A DNA stretch of 64,000 nt from Euryarchaeota archaeon UBA182. GTDB lineage: Archaea; Thermoplasmatota; Poseidoniia; Poseidoniales; Thalassarchaeaceae. Position numbers and translations under genes: made by a program. Location: contig DAGH01000021.1 of the NCBI GenBank assembly GCA_002495675.1, positions 1 through 64,000 of the forward strand, written 5' to 3'. The notes beneath the pieces are model-generated. The model saw only the letters and a program-made list of their open reading frames with translations, did no database searches and was not told the origin of the DNA. Below, in pieces: positions 1 to 10,000 of this stretch (the stretch's first letter is position 1; each line of letters begins with the position of its first letter).

Positions 1-698
1 ACTTCCACTGCCATGGCCTGTACTAGGAGCCTGTACCTCAGGGATCTTTGGTCGTACTGTATCCAGCCTGTGACCTCCACATGGCTTCCTGATTCCACCC
101 AGTCCAAGGGGCGACCCTCTATCTGCATATACAGCAAATGGTCTGCGTTTCCATATGCAGGGTTGTCCATCAGAGAAAGGGAGTGATATGCTACGTTGGG
201 ATTCATTGATTCACTCAGATAGCCATCAACTCTTATCGATTCATTAACCCATTTCGAGGGATTCATCGCTACTTCGACTAATTGCAGGCTCTGGTATTCG
301 ATATTCATGCACCCAGTGCCGCCGCCACCCTGTTTGCATTGGATAGCACCATACCCATTGGAAGCTAACCAGATTCTGCCATTCCACTCGCTCACCTCAC
401 CCTCAACGGTCACCAGGGTGCCAACTGGAGGAACAGGGTGATCCTTGTCTACCAGCCAACGTACCTCCACCACGGAATGCCCGTCTATCTCCCTCACTTG
501 CAAGTCGATCCTGTCGGCTTGTTCCCCGTATGGATCGATCACAAAACTTGTCAACACGCCTTCTACTTTCACGGTCTCGCGAGGATACTCGTGTATGTCA
601 TCAATATCTATCAAGTCGGGTTCTCTGATCACCGCATAGAAATTCATTGCGGATACCAATAAAAGAGAAGTGAAAAACATCACCCACATCTTCGCCAT
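1..698 (-). CDS. Exported/membrane-anchored protein with tandem OB-fold-like segments (3' end cut)
   Basis: I translated this by hand on the minus strand. It starts MAKMWVMFFTSLLLVSAMNF and stays open to the window edge, so about 232 residues are present and the C-terminus is missing. Residues 1-22 form a hydrophobic signal or anchor segment. Two similar blocks follow, each with a strand-rich pattern of the OB-fold type: one around VKVEGVLTSFVIDPYG (near 45-60), continuing through VGTLVTVEGEVSEWNG, and a second around WVNESIRVDGYLSES. A GGGG stretch flanked by two cysteines lies between them. OB folds in exported proteins can bind oligosaccharide, nucleic acid or protein, and the ligand here is unknown. 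The gene is divergent from tRNA-Met, 98 bases away. The start is the first of three close ATGs (698, 689, 680). The OB assignment rests on pattern only. Confidence 0.7.
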   Translation of the reverse strand, partial: MAKMWVMFFTSLLLVSAMNFYAVIREPDLIDIDDIHEYPRETVKVEGVLTSFVIDPYGEQADRIDLQVREIDGHSVVEVRWLVDKDHPVPPVGTLVTVEGEVSEWNGRIWLASNGYGAIQCKQGGGGTGCMNIEYQSLQLVEVAMNPSKWVNESIRVDGYLSESMNPNVAYHSLSLMDNPAYGNADHLLYMQIEGRPLDWVESGSHVEVTGWIQYDQRSLRYRLLVQAMAVE

Positions 699-796
699 GT
701 CTGTGCTCTGGTGCAGGAGATGCTTGAACCTTGATGCTGTATCAGCGGTATGTTCATTGAGAACATCCAAATCTGTGAAGTGTCCGGGCAGCCCAA

Positions 797-873
797 GGAC
801 CCGTAGCTCAGTTGGTTAGAGCGCCCGGCTCATAACCGGGTGGTCATCGGTTCAAATCCGGTCGGGTCCACCA
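797..873 (+). tRNA. tRNA-Met (CAU), or tRNA-Ile2 (CAU)
   Basis: A complete cloverleaf is visible. The acceptor stem pairs GGACCCG (797-803) with CGGGTCC (863-869). The anticodon stem CCCGG/CCGGG holds a CTCATAA loop (anticodon CAU), and the T arm is ATCGG-TTCAAAT-CCGGT. Discriminator A870 is followed by an encoded CCA at 871-873, and there is no intron. The three G:C pairs typical of initiator tRNA at 29-31/39-41 are not all present, and position 1 is G rather than A. This is therefore an elongator Met tRNA or the CAU tRNA-Ile2 whose wobble C is modified; sequence alone does not decide. Confidence 0.95.
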
Positions 874-953
874 GAAAATATTCCTTAAGGCCGATTGGGG
901 TCAATCTAACACCCCTACAAATGACTCAAATTCCATTCATGGCTGAAGAACCG

Positions 954-961
954 CTAAATAC
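954..961 (+). promoter_or_regulatory. Candidate TATA box for the 984 gene
   Basis: CTAAATAC is centred about 26 bases before the ATG at 984. This is the usual archaeal TATA-to-start distance, so a leaderless transcript is likely. Seen by eye only. Confidence 0.4.
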
Positions 962-983
962 GGCTTATTCGGAAGAGGGCATT

Positions 984-1931
984 ATGTCACGGCGCAAGTC
1001 AGCTCGAGGAGCGGTCATGATACTCGTTGTGTACGTGCTCAGCACATGGGCAGGCGCCGCTGCGGTTCAGGCTCAGGGCGCCGTGCCAGACATTACCCTA
1101 ACCTGCTCTCAACCCTCCCCAATTGATGTAGAACCCGGGGCACCACGATCCACAATAGTGAACTGCAACCTTGAGAATCCCTCTGTGCATCAGGTCAAGG
1201 TCGAGATAAGGATACAGGCCGGAAACCTCGCATACTCAGGTCCTGCTAGCGTCACCGTCGGCAATGGTCTTTCAGCCTCATTCCAAGTCACGCTGAGAGC
1301 AGACTTGAGGGCACCCGAGGGATCCCAAACAGTCGCGATTACAGCAGAGGTGACTCAGGCCAATGGCGTCCCTGTCACAAGCTCGCCATCAACCTACACC
1401 GTCCTTGCCATCATCCGTCAGTTCAGCAGACTAAGAGTCGAGAGCGATGTTGCTTTCATCCAACTTAGACCCAAAGTCGACACGAATCTAGTGTTCGCCG
1501 TGCACAATGATGGAAACGCGATGGACAGGTTTGCAATCGGGATAGATAACAGGGAAGAACTCAACGACGAGGGTTTCCAACTCAGCATCCCCCTGGTTTC
1601 GGTGGAGATCGAATCAATGGCACCCCCTCAGAAGATATATGTGCAGATGAGGACACCAAAGAATCAAGGTTGGACTGACAAATATTACAACCTAAATTTC
1701 AAAGCCACTAGCGACTATTCCATCAAAACTGTGGGTATCGCAGATTATCAGATCCAGACAATGACCATCTACATCAGAGGAATTTACCTCCCAGGCTTCG
1801 AGTTGGTTGGAACCATGATGATATCAGCACTTGCTGCAGCAGCACTCGCAGGTCGTGGGACAAGGGATGGTGAAGGCGACGCTATTGATGAAGATGGCAA
1901 TGTTGTCCCATTGGAGACTCCTACTCTGTGA
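984..1931 (+). CDS. Exported CARDB/NEW3-like surface protein with PGF-type C-terminal anchor
   Basis: A protein of 315 residues. The ATG at 984 (MSRRKSARGAVMILVV) gives a normal signal peptide ending near AAAVQAQ, whereas the longest open frame would begin inside the tRNA and is not credible. The body has two Ig-like beta-sandwich blocks of the kind found in CARDB or alpha-galactosidase NEW3 domains. One is around CNLENPSVHQVKVEIRIQAG and the other around FAVHNDGNAMDRFAIGI. The C-terminus has LPGFE immediately before a hydrophobic helix (VGTMMISALAAAALA), then Arg residues and an acidic tail of about 25 residues. PGF before a terminal helix recalls archaeosortase PGF-CTERM signals, although such signals normally end soon after the helix. 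It probably belongs with the next gene, 66 bases downstream. The binding partner is unknown. Confidence 0.8.
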   Translation: MSRRKSARGAVMILVVYVLSTWAGAAAVQAQGAVPDITLTCSQPSPIDVEPGAPRSTIVNCNLENPSVHQVKVEIRIQAGNLAYSGPASVTVGNGLSASFQVTLRADLRAPEGSQTVAITAEVTQANGVPVTSSPSTYTVLAIIRQFSRLRVESDVAFIQLRPKVDTNLVFAVHNDGNAMDRFAIGIDNREELNDEGFQLSIPLVSVEIESMAPPQKIYVQMRTPKNQGWTDKYYNLNFKATSDYSIKTVGIADYQIQTMTIYIRGIYLPGFELVGTMMISALAAAALAGRGTRDGEGDAIDEDGNVVPLETPTL

Positions 1932-1997
1932 ATTACTACCTGCGTGTCCACAGCGGCGACTGCTTCATAACCGTCCCATCATCGTGGTGGGTACAAC

Positions 1998-3227
1998 ATG
2001 TCTAGTGGCGGGCTCCTTGAGAAGGCGGCGAAACAACAAACTGGTGATGCAAACCTAGGCGCACCGCCAAACACAGCGGCCATTTCGACAGCAGATGAAG
2101 GAGGTTCTAACTCTACCATGAGGCTAATTGGGCTTATTTTCGGAGGGATGGTGGTCCCGTACTTTGTCGTGATGTGGTTTGGTGGCGTTTTCCTGGGTGA
2201 TGACACTGCCACCACAGTGTCCGTTGGGTTCCTTTCGTTCGTTGTACTGGCAATAGCCGGAACTGGAATTTGGCTCATATCTGGGCGACCTGCTCCGGCA
2301 TCCGTACAGACAATCGCAATCGGACTTACGTTCATCTTGTTATTGTCTAGCAACTTCGCCATAGCCCTACTTTTGACCGGTGAAATGTCCTTAGGTGAGA
2401 TTGAGCACGATGAGGAGAGCGACGAACTCGTTGTCAAAATCAGGCAAAATGGTGGCAGTGGGACATATGATGCATCCATTTCAATCGCCCAAGGAAATTA
2501 CGTATATACCTCTGAAATGGAGGTTACAATCAACAGGGAAGATGGCCAAGGCGACTATGGCTGGCTAAAGATCCCCATCCAAGACTTCTACAACCAAAAC
2601 GCCCTTCCCATGTCTGACTACACGATGTCTATCCAAGTCGATGGGAACACCTGGACGAGGAATCTCGATGCTAATGTACTATCCAGGACAATTACAGGAA
2701 GCGATGTCTCCGCGGACCCGTCTTTCAAAACCCAGGATTGCGAGGGCTCTGCAAAAGAGCAATGCTTGTCCGGGGTGGGTTTGAGCGTCACCGCTGGACT
2801 GCTCGGCTCTTCCCAGGACTACATCGCTGGAATGCCGCTAGCGGATTATGACCTCAAAGTCACGATGACCTTGGATGGTTCTATTGCAGTGGACTACCCA
2901 ATGATACAGGTTCGCCACACATCCGCCGCTTGGCAGTCCAATGGAGGGGAATACGGTTCAGGCTCAGGATACATTGGCGACGACGGGCCAACGCTTGTTC
3001 TCGGTGGTAGTGTGATTGCTTCGGACATAAACCAACCCATTATCCTAAAAGAGGACTGGTCTGACTCAGGATTTGGGTGCTATGAAGTCACGGTCTTGGT
3101 CACAAATCTATCACCTTGGTCAACAGAAACAGTAGAACACACGACACTCTATGTCTATGAGGAGACGAACATGAACGAGGGCGGGCAATATATGTCCGAG
3201 AGCTGGACAGAAGTCCAGTCATGTTGA
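1998..3227 (+). CDS. Membrane protein with three N-terminal helices and a large extracellular domain
   Basis: A 409-residue protein of unrecognised family. After a Ser/Gly/Asn-rich N-terminus of about 40 residues come three hydrophobic helices: LIGLIFGGMVVPYFVVMWFG, VGFLSFVVLAIAGTGIWLI and TIAIGLTFILLLSSNFAIALLL. The remaining 280 residues are soluble, acidic and beta-rich. They carry four cysteines (CEGSAKEQC, one in FGCYEV and a C-terminal Cys) that could form two disulfides, which suggests an outward-facing domain. The 3' end overlaps the convergent gene by 9 bases. No enzyme motif is visible. Its position behind another surface protein suggests a shared cell-envelope role. Confidence 0.8.
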   Translation: MSSGGLLEKAAKQQTGDANLGAPPNTAAISTADEGGSNSTMRLIGLIFGGMVVPYFVVMWFGGVFLGDDTATTVSVGFLSFVVLAIAGTGIWLISGRPAPASVQTIAIGLTFILLLSSNFAIALLLTGEMSLGEIEHDEESDELVVKIRQNGGSGTYDASISIAQGNYVYTSEMEVTINREDGQGDYGWLKIPIQDFYNQNALPMSDYTMSIQVDGNTWTRNLDANVLSRTITGSDVSADPSFKTQDCEGSAKEQCLSGVGLSVTAGLLGSSQDYIAGMPLADYDLKVTMTLDGSIAVDYPMIQVRHTSAAWQSNGGEYGSGSGYIGDDGPTLVLGGSVIASDINQPIILKEDWSDSGFGCYEVTVLVTNLSPWSTETVEHTTLYVYEETNMNEGGQYMSESWTEVQSC

Positions 3228-4898
3228 CTGAGAACGCCTCATGAGGTATGCACCGATAAGGATCCCAACACCCGCCATGGCAACCAATGCTGGAACAACA
3301 CTGCCAGCGTCATCCTCCTCTGAATGAAGAAAATCAATTAGGGGGGTCGTGATGGATCCTCCTCCCCAAAAATTCTCGTTCACAAGTTGGCTGGGTGTTA
3401 GGATCTTGCATGTTAATGCCATTTCACCTTCACCTGCGGGCGTCCAATTAATCGGGAAAATCGCGGTGTCATCGGACTCTACCAAGCCGCCCACATATGC
3501 ATCGCCAATTGACTGTCTCAGCCCTGTCTGGGCGTCATCGCAGATGAAATAGACAATCGCATCCGCGTTTCCTTTGTTGGAGATTGTCAGATTTGCCCTC
3601 CAACCTTCATTAGGATCAGCATCCAGATTCTCTCCGTAATCGATTGAAAGGATCATAATATCCGGAGATTCCCAGGAAACGATGTCAGGCGATCCTGCCA
3701 TGGCAATTATGGTACTCTTGTTCCAATCGACTGCTACTCGGCCTCCGTAATCCTGGACTTCTGATTGTGGATTCCATGCAGTTCGGAAGGACTCTGTTAT
3801 GATGAAAGCCTCCTCGGCCCATATCGGGGATTGGCTATATTCATCGGAATCTAATGCCCAGCCAATCTCGACAACCCTTTCTATTCCAGACCCAACAAGC
3901 CCGATACCATTTTGATCGGAAATGAGGGAGCCCATATTCGATTGTTGGTATCCAAGTCCATCGACTCTGTATATGACATCTGAGGACGAGAACTCCACCA
4001 TCTGTTGTCCGACTCTCCTTTCCCACCTATCCGTTAAACCACCTGTCCAGTCGACCGAATTAGCTGATAGTACCGTTGAGGGCCCCATTCTTAGGTCATG
4101 ATCGTCCATTGACCAACCTATAGAGACGTTGGACAAGGACATGTTTGACACATTGGACATGGCCATTATCGGGGTGCTCCGATTCAGAGCCGTCTGGGAA
4201 ATGATAGTATTTCCATCGAGTTGTAAACTCCCACCCAATACACTAGATCCGGTAATGTGAACAGAGCCACTAGAGACGATTTCATATGCTGCTGCGCCAT
4301 AAGGCCTCATGTTCCTCGTCTCCAACTCAATGCCAGGTATCTGAATAGTGTTTGAATCGTCGAACTCCAACTCCAACCCTGCTATTCCCACGCTGCTCGT
4401 GGGGAAGCCAAGAACTGTGATCCAGGTATCAGACGCGTCCGAATCAAATTCCAACATCAATTCAGACTCATTCCCGTAAATTGACTCGTCTTCGTTTACT
4501 ACGAACTCAAACCCAAAGAAGGACCCTCCTTCAGATGGGGAGATGAAGGCTCTGAAATCCTCATCATAGTCACTTGCGGGGATCATGAAAGATGAGGCAC
4601 TGTTTCCAATTCCGTGGCCGAAGCCTACAATGCCTTTTGGTGGCTCAGGAGTTGTTATTTCAGATTCTGATATCATCAATGACGCCCCTTCTTCTACAAC
4701 AATTCTTGATCCCGCCTCCATACTTACGACTGAATTCTCAATGGTCAGTGAGTAGCCACTGGAAACTATGATAGTGCCAGAGTGTGATCTGTCCGTATCC
4801 CAAATTATGTCTGACGAAATTTGGTTCTCCTGCCCATTGACGTTTATTGATATGGCCATCATCAAGACAATCAGTACCGCACACCCAGTGACTCGCAT
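3219..4898 (-). CDS. Single-pass surface protein, beta-helix-like ectodomain
   Basis: From the ATG at 4898 (MRVTGCAVLIVLMMAISINVNG) the product is about 559 residues with a clear signal peptide. In-frame ATGs at 4931 and 4925 would add another hydrophobic stretch, and the frame stays open to 4973. The first part of the ectodomain (HSGTIIVSSGYSLTIENSVV, then GSRIVVEEGASLMI) matches the start of many archaeal surface beta-helix proteins, in which a hollow marker phrase is followed by stacked short strands. A CARDB-like Ig block around LTISNKGNADAIVYF lies near residue 450. The C-terminal helix VVPALVAMAGVGILIGAYLM ends in RRSQST, a classic type I anchor. It diverges from carS, 81 bases away, and converges on the previous gene with a 9-base overlap. 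Confidence 0.8.
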   Translation of the reverse strand: MRVTGCAVLIVLMMAISINVNGQENQISSDIIWDTDRSHSGTIIVSSGYSLTIENSVVSMEAGSRIVVEEGASLMISESEITTPEPPKGIVGFGHGIGNSASSFMIPASDYDEDFRAFISPSEGGSFFGFEFVVNEDESIYGNESELMLEFDSDASDTWITVLGFPTSSVGIAGLELEFDDSNTIQIPGIELETRNMRPYGAAAYEIVSSGSVHITGSSVLGGSLQLDGNTIISQTALNRSTPIMAMSNVSNMSLSNVSIGWSMDDHDLRMGPSTVLSANSVDWTGGLTDRWERRVGQQMVEFSSSDVIYRVDGLGYQQSNMGSLISDQNGIGLVGSGIERVVEIGWALDSDEYSQSPIWAEEAFIITESFRTAWNPQSEVQDYGGRVAVDWNKSTIIAMAGSPDIVSWESPDIMILSIDYGENLDADPNEGWRANLTISNKGNADAIVYFICDDAQTGLRQSIGDAYVGGLVESDDTAIFPINWTPAGEGEMALTCKILTPSQLVNENFWGGGSITTPLIDFLHSEEDDAGSVVPALVAMAGVGILIGAYLMRRSQST

Positions 4899-4979
4899 AG
4901 TGATGCACAACAGGAAGAAGGCCATCAACATCACCCCGTGCAGGTCACAGTTAAGTCTCAGGTGTCTGCTCAACGACTC

Positions 4980-5657
4980 ATGGTAGGCGAGTTGTTCCCA
5001 AGTGATTCAATCAGCGAGATCCTGCTGAATATTGCATCGGTAATTATTCTATTCGGCCCGGCATACCTTGCCAACACCGGTGCGATGTTGTTTGGAAAGT
5101 GGATACCAGACCTATTGAAATTTGAGAGTCACAAAATCGACTTGGGTAGAAACTGGTCAGATGGAAACAGGATATTGGGTGACGGCAAATCCTGGGAGGG
5201 GCTGTTTGGCGGAGCGGTATTGTCCGCTACTCTAACTGTGATCGCACATATCCTTTGGGAAGGGAGAGTGACATCCGATAATCGTCCGTTCCTAGATCCC
5301 GTTGGAATCATGCCCATTGAATCATTCGCATACCACGCAGACCCATTGGCCTCAGCAGCAATAATCGGATTTACATTAGGCCTCTCGTGCATGATCGGGG
5401 ACAGCTGCGGCTCCTTCGTGAAGAGACGCAGGGGCTTGAGGAGAGAGGGTGATGTCTCTTCTCGGGCCCCACTTCTGGACACAATACCCTTTGCACTGGC
5501 CATTTTCACGTGCACTGCGCTTCTTTTCGAGGACACGATTTTTTTCGAGGAAAGTGTGATGCCATACGTCATCGCTTTGCTTATCCTTACACCAATAATG
5601 CATAGGCTTACTAACATACTTGGCTATAAACTGGGACTAAAATCTGTCCCATATTGA
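4980..5657 (+). CDS. carS: CDP-archaeol synthase (CDP-2,3-bis-(O-geranylgeranyl)-sn-glycerol synthase)
   Basis: A 225-residue integral membrane enzyme of the CarS/DUF46 family. It activates the archaeal diether lipid with CTP to give CDP-archaeol, the precursor of the polar headgroups. Family signatures are visible: PAYLANTGAMLFGKWIPDLL near the N-terminus, KIDLGRNWSDGNRILGDGKS with the conserved acidic DG and GDGKSWEG motifs, and GDSCGSFVKRRRGLRREGD followed by PLLDTIPF. Several hydrophobic helices lie between these blocks and at the C-terminus. ATG 4980 is preferred; a GTG at 4938 would add 14 polar residues overlapping the divergent promoter region. The gene is followed closely by purD. 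This gene is strong evidence that the window is archaeal. Confidence 0.93.
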   Translation: MVGELFPSDSISEILLNIASVIILFGPAYLANTGAMLFGKWIPDLLKFESHKIDLGRNWSDGNRILGDGKSWEGLFGGAVLSATLTVIAHILWEGRVTSDNRPFLDPVGIMPIESFAYHADPLASAAIIGFTLGLSCMIGDSCGSFVKRRRGLRREGDVSSRAPLLDTIPFALAIFTCTALLFEDTIFFEESVMPYVIALLILTPIMHRLTNILGYKLGLKSVPY

Positions 5658-5694
5658 TGAATTGAGTCATATGCTGTCACTCAATGCGACACCC

Positions 5695-6957
5695 ATGGAG
5701 AAAGGCACCGTATTGATTGTTGGATCAGGTGGAAGGGAGCACGCGATTTCACTTCAACTGGCTAAATCGGCTTCTGTGGCAGACATACATGTCGCTCCGG
5801 GAAATGCTGGCACATCTATGGTTGGCTCGAATCATGAGGTAGCGTTAGAGGACATAGATGGTTTGTGCGAATTAGCAGTCCGAATAGGAGCAGACTTGGT
5901 CATAATTGGGCCTGAAGCACCTCTTGTGGCAGGGTTAGCCGATAGGTTGAGGCAACAGGGAATCAATTGTTTTGGTCCGAATGCGGAGGGTGCCTTACTT
6001 GAGGGATCCAAGCAGTATGCGAAGAGTATCATGAGGAGGCTAGCAATACCAACAGCTGGTTCGGTTATGGTCACAGAGAATTCCCAGATCGATAGTGCGC
6101 TGGGTGGCTTTTCCAAACCTTGGGTGATCAAAAGGGACGGTCTAGCAGCAGGAAAGGGCGTCACGGTAACTGAGAACATCGCTGATGCAAGAGACGCTGT
6201 AAAAAGAGCCATAGAGACAGACGGAAAAGTTCTGATTGAGGAATTCTTGCCCGGTGAAGAGGCATCAATCCTTGTCCTAATGGATGAGTCGGGGTTCTCC
6301 ATCCTGCCTTCGAGCCAAGATCACAAAAGGCTCAACGATGGCGATACGGGACCTAATACCGGCGGAATGGGAGCCTATGCTCCTGCTCCAGTCGTAACAA
6401 AAATGGTCATGGATCGAGTGATAAGTAGAATAGTTGAGCCAATGCACAAATTCCTATCCGGTGGGAGTGGCCCCTACAGGGGGTGCCTCTACATTGGCCT
6501 GATGATAGATGACTGCGATCCGAAGGTAGTTGAATTCAATGTCAGACTGGGGGATCCTGAAACCCAAGTGACACTTCCATTAGTCCAGTCTGACCTAGGA
6601 CTACTTTTCATGGCAGTCTCAGAGGGAAAGTTGTCAGATTTCAAACTCGATGTTAGTAAAAAGCACGCTGCGACGATAGTTCTGGCTTCTGAGGGATACC
6701 CAGACAAACCCATAAAGGGAAGAATTGTGACTGGAACCTCTTTCGAAGAAGATGGAACAGCAGCGATAATCCACCATGCGGGTACCAGACTTGATGGAGA
6801 TTTAGTGGTGTCATCTGGCGGCAGGGTGTTGAGTGTGACTGGTATTTCTGACACCCTGGAGGGCGCGATCAATGTTGCGTACAGTCGAATATCAAAAGTC
6901 AGTATGGAGGGTGGACACTACAGGCAAGACATTGGCCATAAGGCCCTCGAGACTTAG
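5695..6957 (+). CDS. purD: Phosphoribosylamine-glycine ligase (GAR synthetase)
   Basis: A cytosolic ATP-grasp enzyme that joins glycine to 5-phosphoribosylamine in the second step of purine synthesis. From ATG 5695 it is 420 residues, a normal length for PurD. The N-terminal VLIVGSGGREHA motif is diagnostic. The ATP-grasp core follows: KRDGLAAGKGV (ATP-binding lysine and glycine loop), VLIEEFLPGEEASIL, then NTGGMGAYAPAP and EFNVRLGDPETQ (metal and substrate residues). In-frame ATG 5671 or TTG 5662 would add 8 or 11 residues before the conserved N-terminus, so 5695 is chosen on homology. No other purine gene is adjacent. Confidence 0.93.
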   Translation: MEKGTVLIVGSGGREHAISLQLAKSASVADIHVAPGNAGTSMVGSNHEVALEDIDGLCELAVRIGADLVIIGPEAPLVAGLADRLRQQGINCFGPNAEGALLEGSKQYAKSIMRRLAIPTAGSVMVTENSQIDSALGGFSKPWVIKRDGLAAGKGVTVTENIADARDAVKRAIETDGKVLIEEFLPGEEASILVLMDESGFSILPSSQDHKRLNDGDTGPNTGGMGAYAPAPVVTKMVMDRVISRIVEPMHKFLSGGSGPYRGCLYIGLMIDDCDPKVVEFNVRLGDPETQVTLPLVQSDLGLLFMAVSEGKLSDFKLDVSKKHAATIVLASEGYPDKPIKGRIVTGTSFEEDGTAAIIHHAGTRLDGDLVVSSGGRVLSVTGISDTLEGAINVAYSRISKVSMEGGHYRQDIGHKALET

Positions 6958-7062
6958 TTTTGTACCTGCAATCACATATCATAGATTGATAATGCAACCG
7001 TCCCGCTTAAATGGAGAGGCAAGGTGGCCGCGATGCTGGACAGCCTCGGCTGTACTGGGTGA

Positions 7063-10000
7063 ATGAAAATGATAGACAAAAACGGCAACACCGATGCGGC
7101 CCAAATCAAAGGCACACTCGGCGGCCCAATTATGCTGGCAGCCGCCTTATTTGTGTTCTTGATCGCTGCTCAGGTCTCGGGATTGAATGGATGGACGGAT
7201 GAAATAGGCCTCCTTGCTCTTCCAGCCGTAGCCGCCATTGGCGCGGCTTTCGGGAGGATCAGCTCGGAGCACCCCTTTGGGAGCAACCTAAACAGCGCTA
7301 TTGCCCCCAGCGCTTTTGTTCTGACCTCCATACTGGCATCCTTTTTCGCCCCCACTGCGATCTGCATGACTTTCCTTTTTGCCTCCTTCAGCACTCACTT
7401 TTTGATAACTAAGGGTCGTCCTGTGGAGGCTAACTTCCTCATTGGATGTTTGATTGGAATACAATTTGCAATGATCTTTGCCCTGACCTCAGAGGTACCA
7501 GACGAATCGCAAACCAATGCAACCCGTGCTTACCTAGGGGCCAGATTCTCGGCCATGATGGCAGTCATGTTGATGGGTTCTCTTTATGTTTCGCTAATTC
7601 TGTCAAAGACAATAGACAGGGTAAGTGAGAAGGGTCTACTCTCGGAACTGCCTTTCGACGTGACCAGTAAGTCTACCCACATTGTTGGTGGTGCTACCAT
7701 GTCATCACTCATTATACCCCTGATTTGGTTGTCCTCGATTGACGATCCCCAAGTCTACGAAGATGGGGCTTTCCTCGGCCCGTTTTGGGGGTTGTTCTCA
7801 GCAGCAATTGTACTGATCGTCGCAATGTTCAGGTCTGAGAGGTGGAACGTCCTGGCGGCAGTGGTTTCCCTCAACTGGATAATATACACCTTGGGAAGAC
7901 TGAACGACATAGGAGTGTCAGGTTTCCCAAATGCCTTGACAGAAGACGGATCATACCCAATGATCCTGTGGCTCTTAATCACTTTCTGGTCAAATGTGGG
8001 CGTTATAGTACTAGCATCAAGGGGGCACTTGGGTGCCATGGCTCCTCTCAGGGAACCATCTCCCCTGAGGAAATGGTGGCAAAGCCATAGCTATGCCATT
8101 CTAGTGGGTATGGCCCTTGTTGCAGGATTCATCGTTAGAGTCGTTTGGAATGTGATTCCTGCCATGAACGCATCTGTGATCGGAGAGTGGGACATGTCAG
8201 GCGGATCTGATCCTTGGTACATGAAGCGGATCATAGATTATGTTGCTTACGAAAGGGCGCATTTCGTTTTTGATGCGGACCGTAACTACCCCGTGGGAGG
8301 ATTGAACCCTCGACCACCGCTATTTTCATGGTCACTTGCACTGGGTGGGATCTTCCTCTCTTGGATTGCCGACATGCCTCTCGCTGAATCAGTTTGGTGG
8401 TCAGTAGAAGCCCAACCTGCCATTTGGGGCGCATTGATCGTACTCCCTGTAGCATCAATGGCCAAAAGGTTCCATTCCCCCTTGGCGGGCATTGCTGCTG
8501 CTTGGCTCATCGCATTCATGCCGGGCCACATTACACACTCAACTTTTGGCCTCGCAGACCACGACTCATTCGCTATGTTCTTCCTGACACTTGGCTTCTA
8601 TTGGTGGGTTAGGTCGATGTTGGACATCAAACAAGAGAGGCTCTTCTCAAGAACCTCGTGGAATCCGCTATACATCCTCGCGGGAATAAGGGTAATGTGG
8701 CGCAATCATCGAACAACCATGATACACTCAACCCTAGCAGGAATATCGTTCGCGACTGCTGGTCTTGCATGGAAGGGTTATGTCTACGCCCCTGGAATCC
8801 TCTTCCTTGGATATTCAGGCATCGTTTTCTTGAACCTATTCAGGGGTAGGGACACCTTACCAATCACCGCTACAATGCTCCAGATGCTGTTTGCTGCGAT
8901 CCTAATTCCCCTGCCATTCTACATTTGGCCGGGTATGAACCTATTGACAAACCCAAGTGGCATGGCCCCCCTCCTGTACATGCTTGGATTCACGCTTGGC
9001 CTCGGCTACGTTATTTCTGCCTCTCGGGACAAGCCATGGCTCATGGTCTTTACAACTACTGCGACGTTGTCCCTCTTCGTACTTGGTGGCCTGTATATCC
9101 TTCAGACCCTTGACTTGTATGCAGGATGGGACATACTGGTCACTGGTGGGTTTTACTTCTCCAAGAACAAGGTTTTCTCAACAATAGGGGAAGCTCAGGC
9201 ACCCGACAGAGGAATCCTGTTTGCCTCATTCGGTCCTATCGTCACCATTGCCGCTATCGGATACGGCCTCATTCTGATATGGAGGGGGGGAAGGAAGGAG
9301 AACCTAGCCTCATTTACATTGGGAACATGGATCGTAGTTGCATCTTACATGTCATGGACCGCAGGGCGTTTCATATTCAATGCAGGACCGCCGATGGCCG
9401 TAGTTGGCGGCGTGGGTCTAACTGCAATGTGGGCGTACGCGAACCCCGCAGAATTCGTAAAACACTGGAAGAAAACCGGAATCGGATCGCCAAGGGCCAG
9501 ATTCAACAGCACATTCTCTGCGAGCAGGTCCAGACCAGGGGTTCCTGCGGCTCTTATGGTCCTCCTCATCGTCTTCTCCCAACACGCGACCTACGGCATC
9601 GACTCAGGAATACCCAGGGGAGACTCATCAGCGGGAGATGTCGATCAGGCAATTCAAGGGATCATGCCCGACGTGCTCCGATACGAAGTTCTGGGTTTTT
9701 CGGTATTGAACTCCAACCAATACTCCCCTGACGATCGTTGCTCCAGTGGCTGCTGGTATCTGGGAACCTTCGGCCCAGGTTTCAATGGGGGGGGATGGAA
9801 TATGGCATATGAGTGGCTATCCGAACAGGATGCCGAATCATCCTTCACTGAACGGCCTGCTTTCCTTTCATGGTGGGACTACGGGTTCCAAGCCTTGTCT
9901 CATGGACAGCATCCCACCGTCGCAGACAACTTCCAATCCGGGATACCCATATCAGGAAACATCCTACTTAGTTCGGGGCAGGCGGATGTGCTCTCCCTGC

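Noticed and set aside
840..983. N-terminal extension of the 984 gene into the tRNA
   Set aside because: The first codons would overlap tRNA-Met and have no signal peptide logic; ATG 984 is followed by a clean signal sequence and preceded by a TATA-like box.
9126..9731. A 201-codon frame within aglB
   Set aside because: It lies in another frame inside conserved STT3 sequence and its product is rich in Arg and low-complexity shadow composition.
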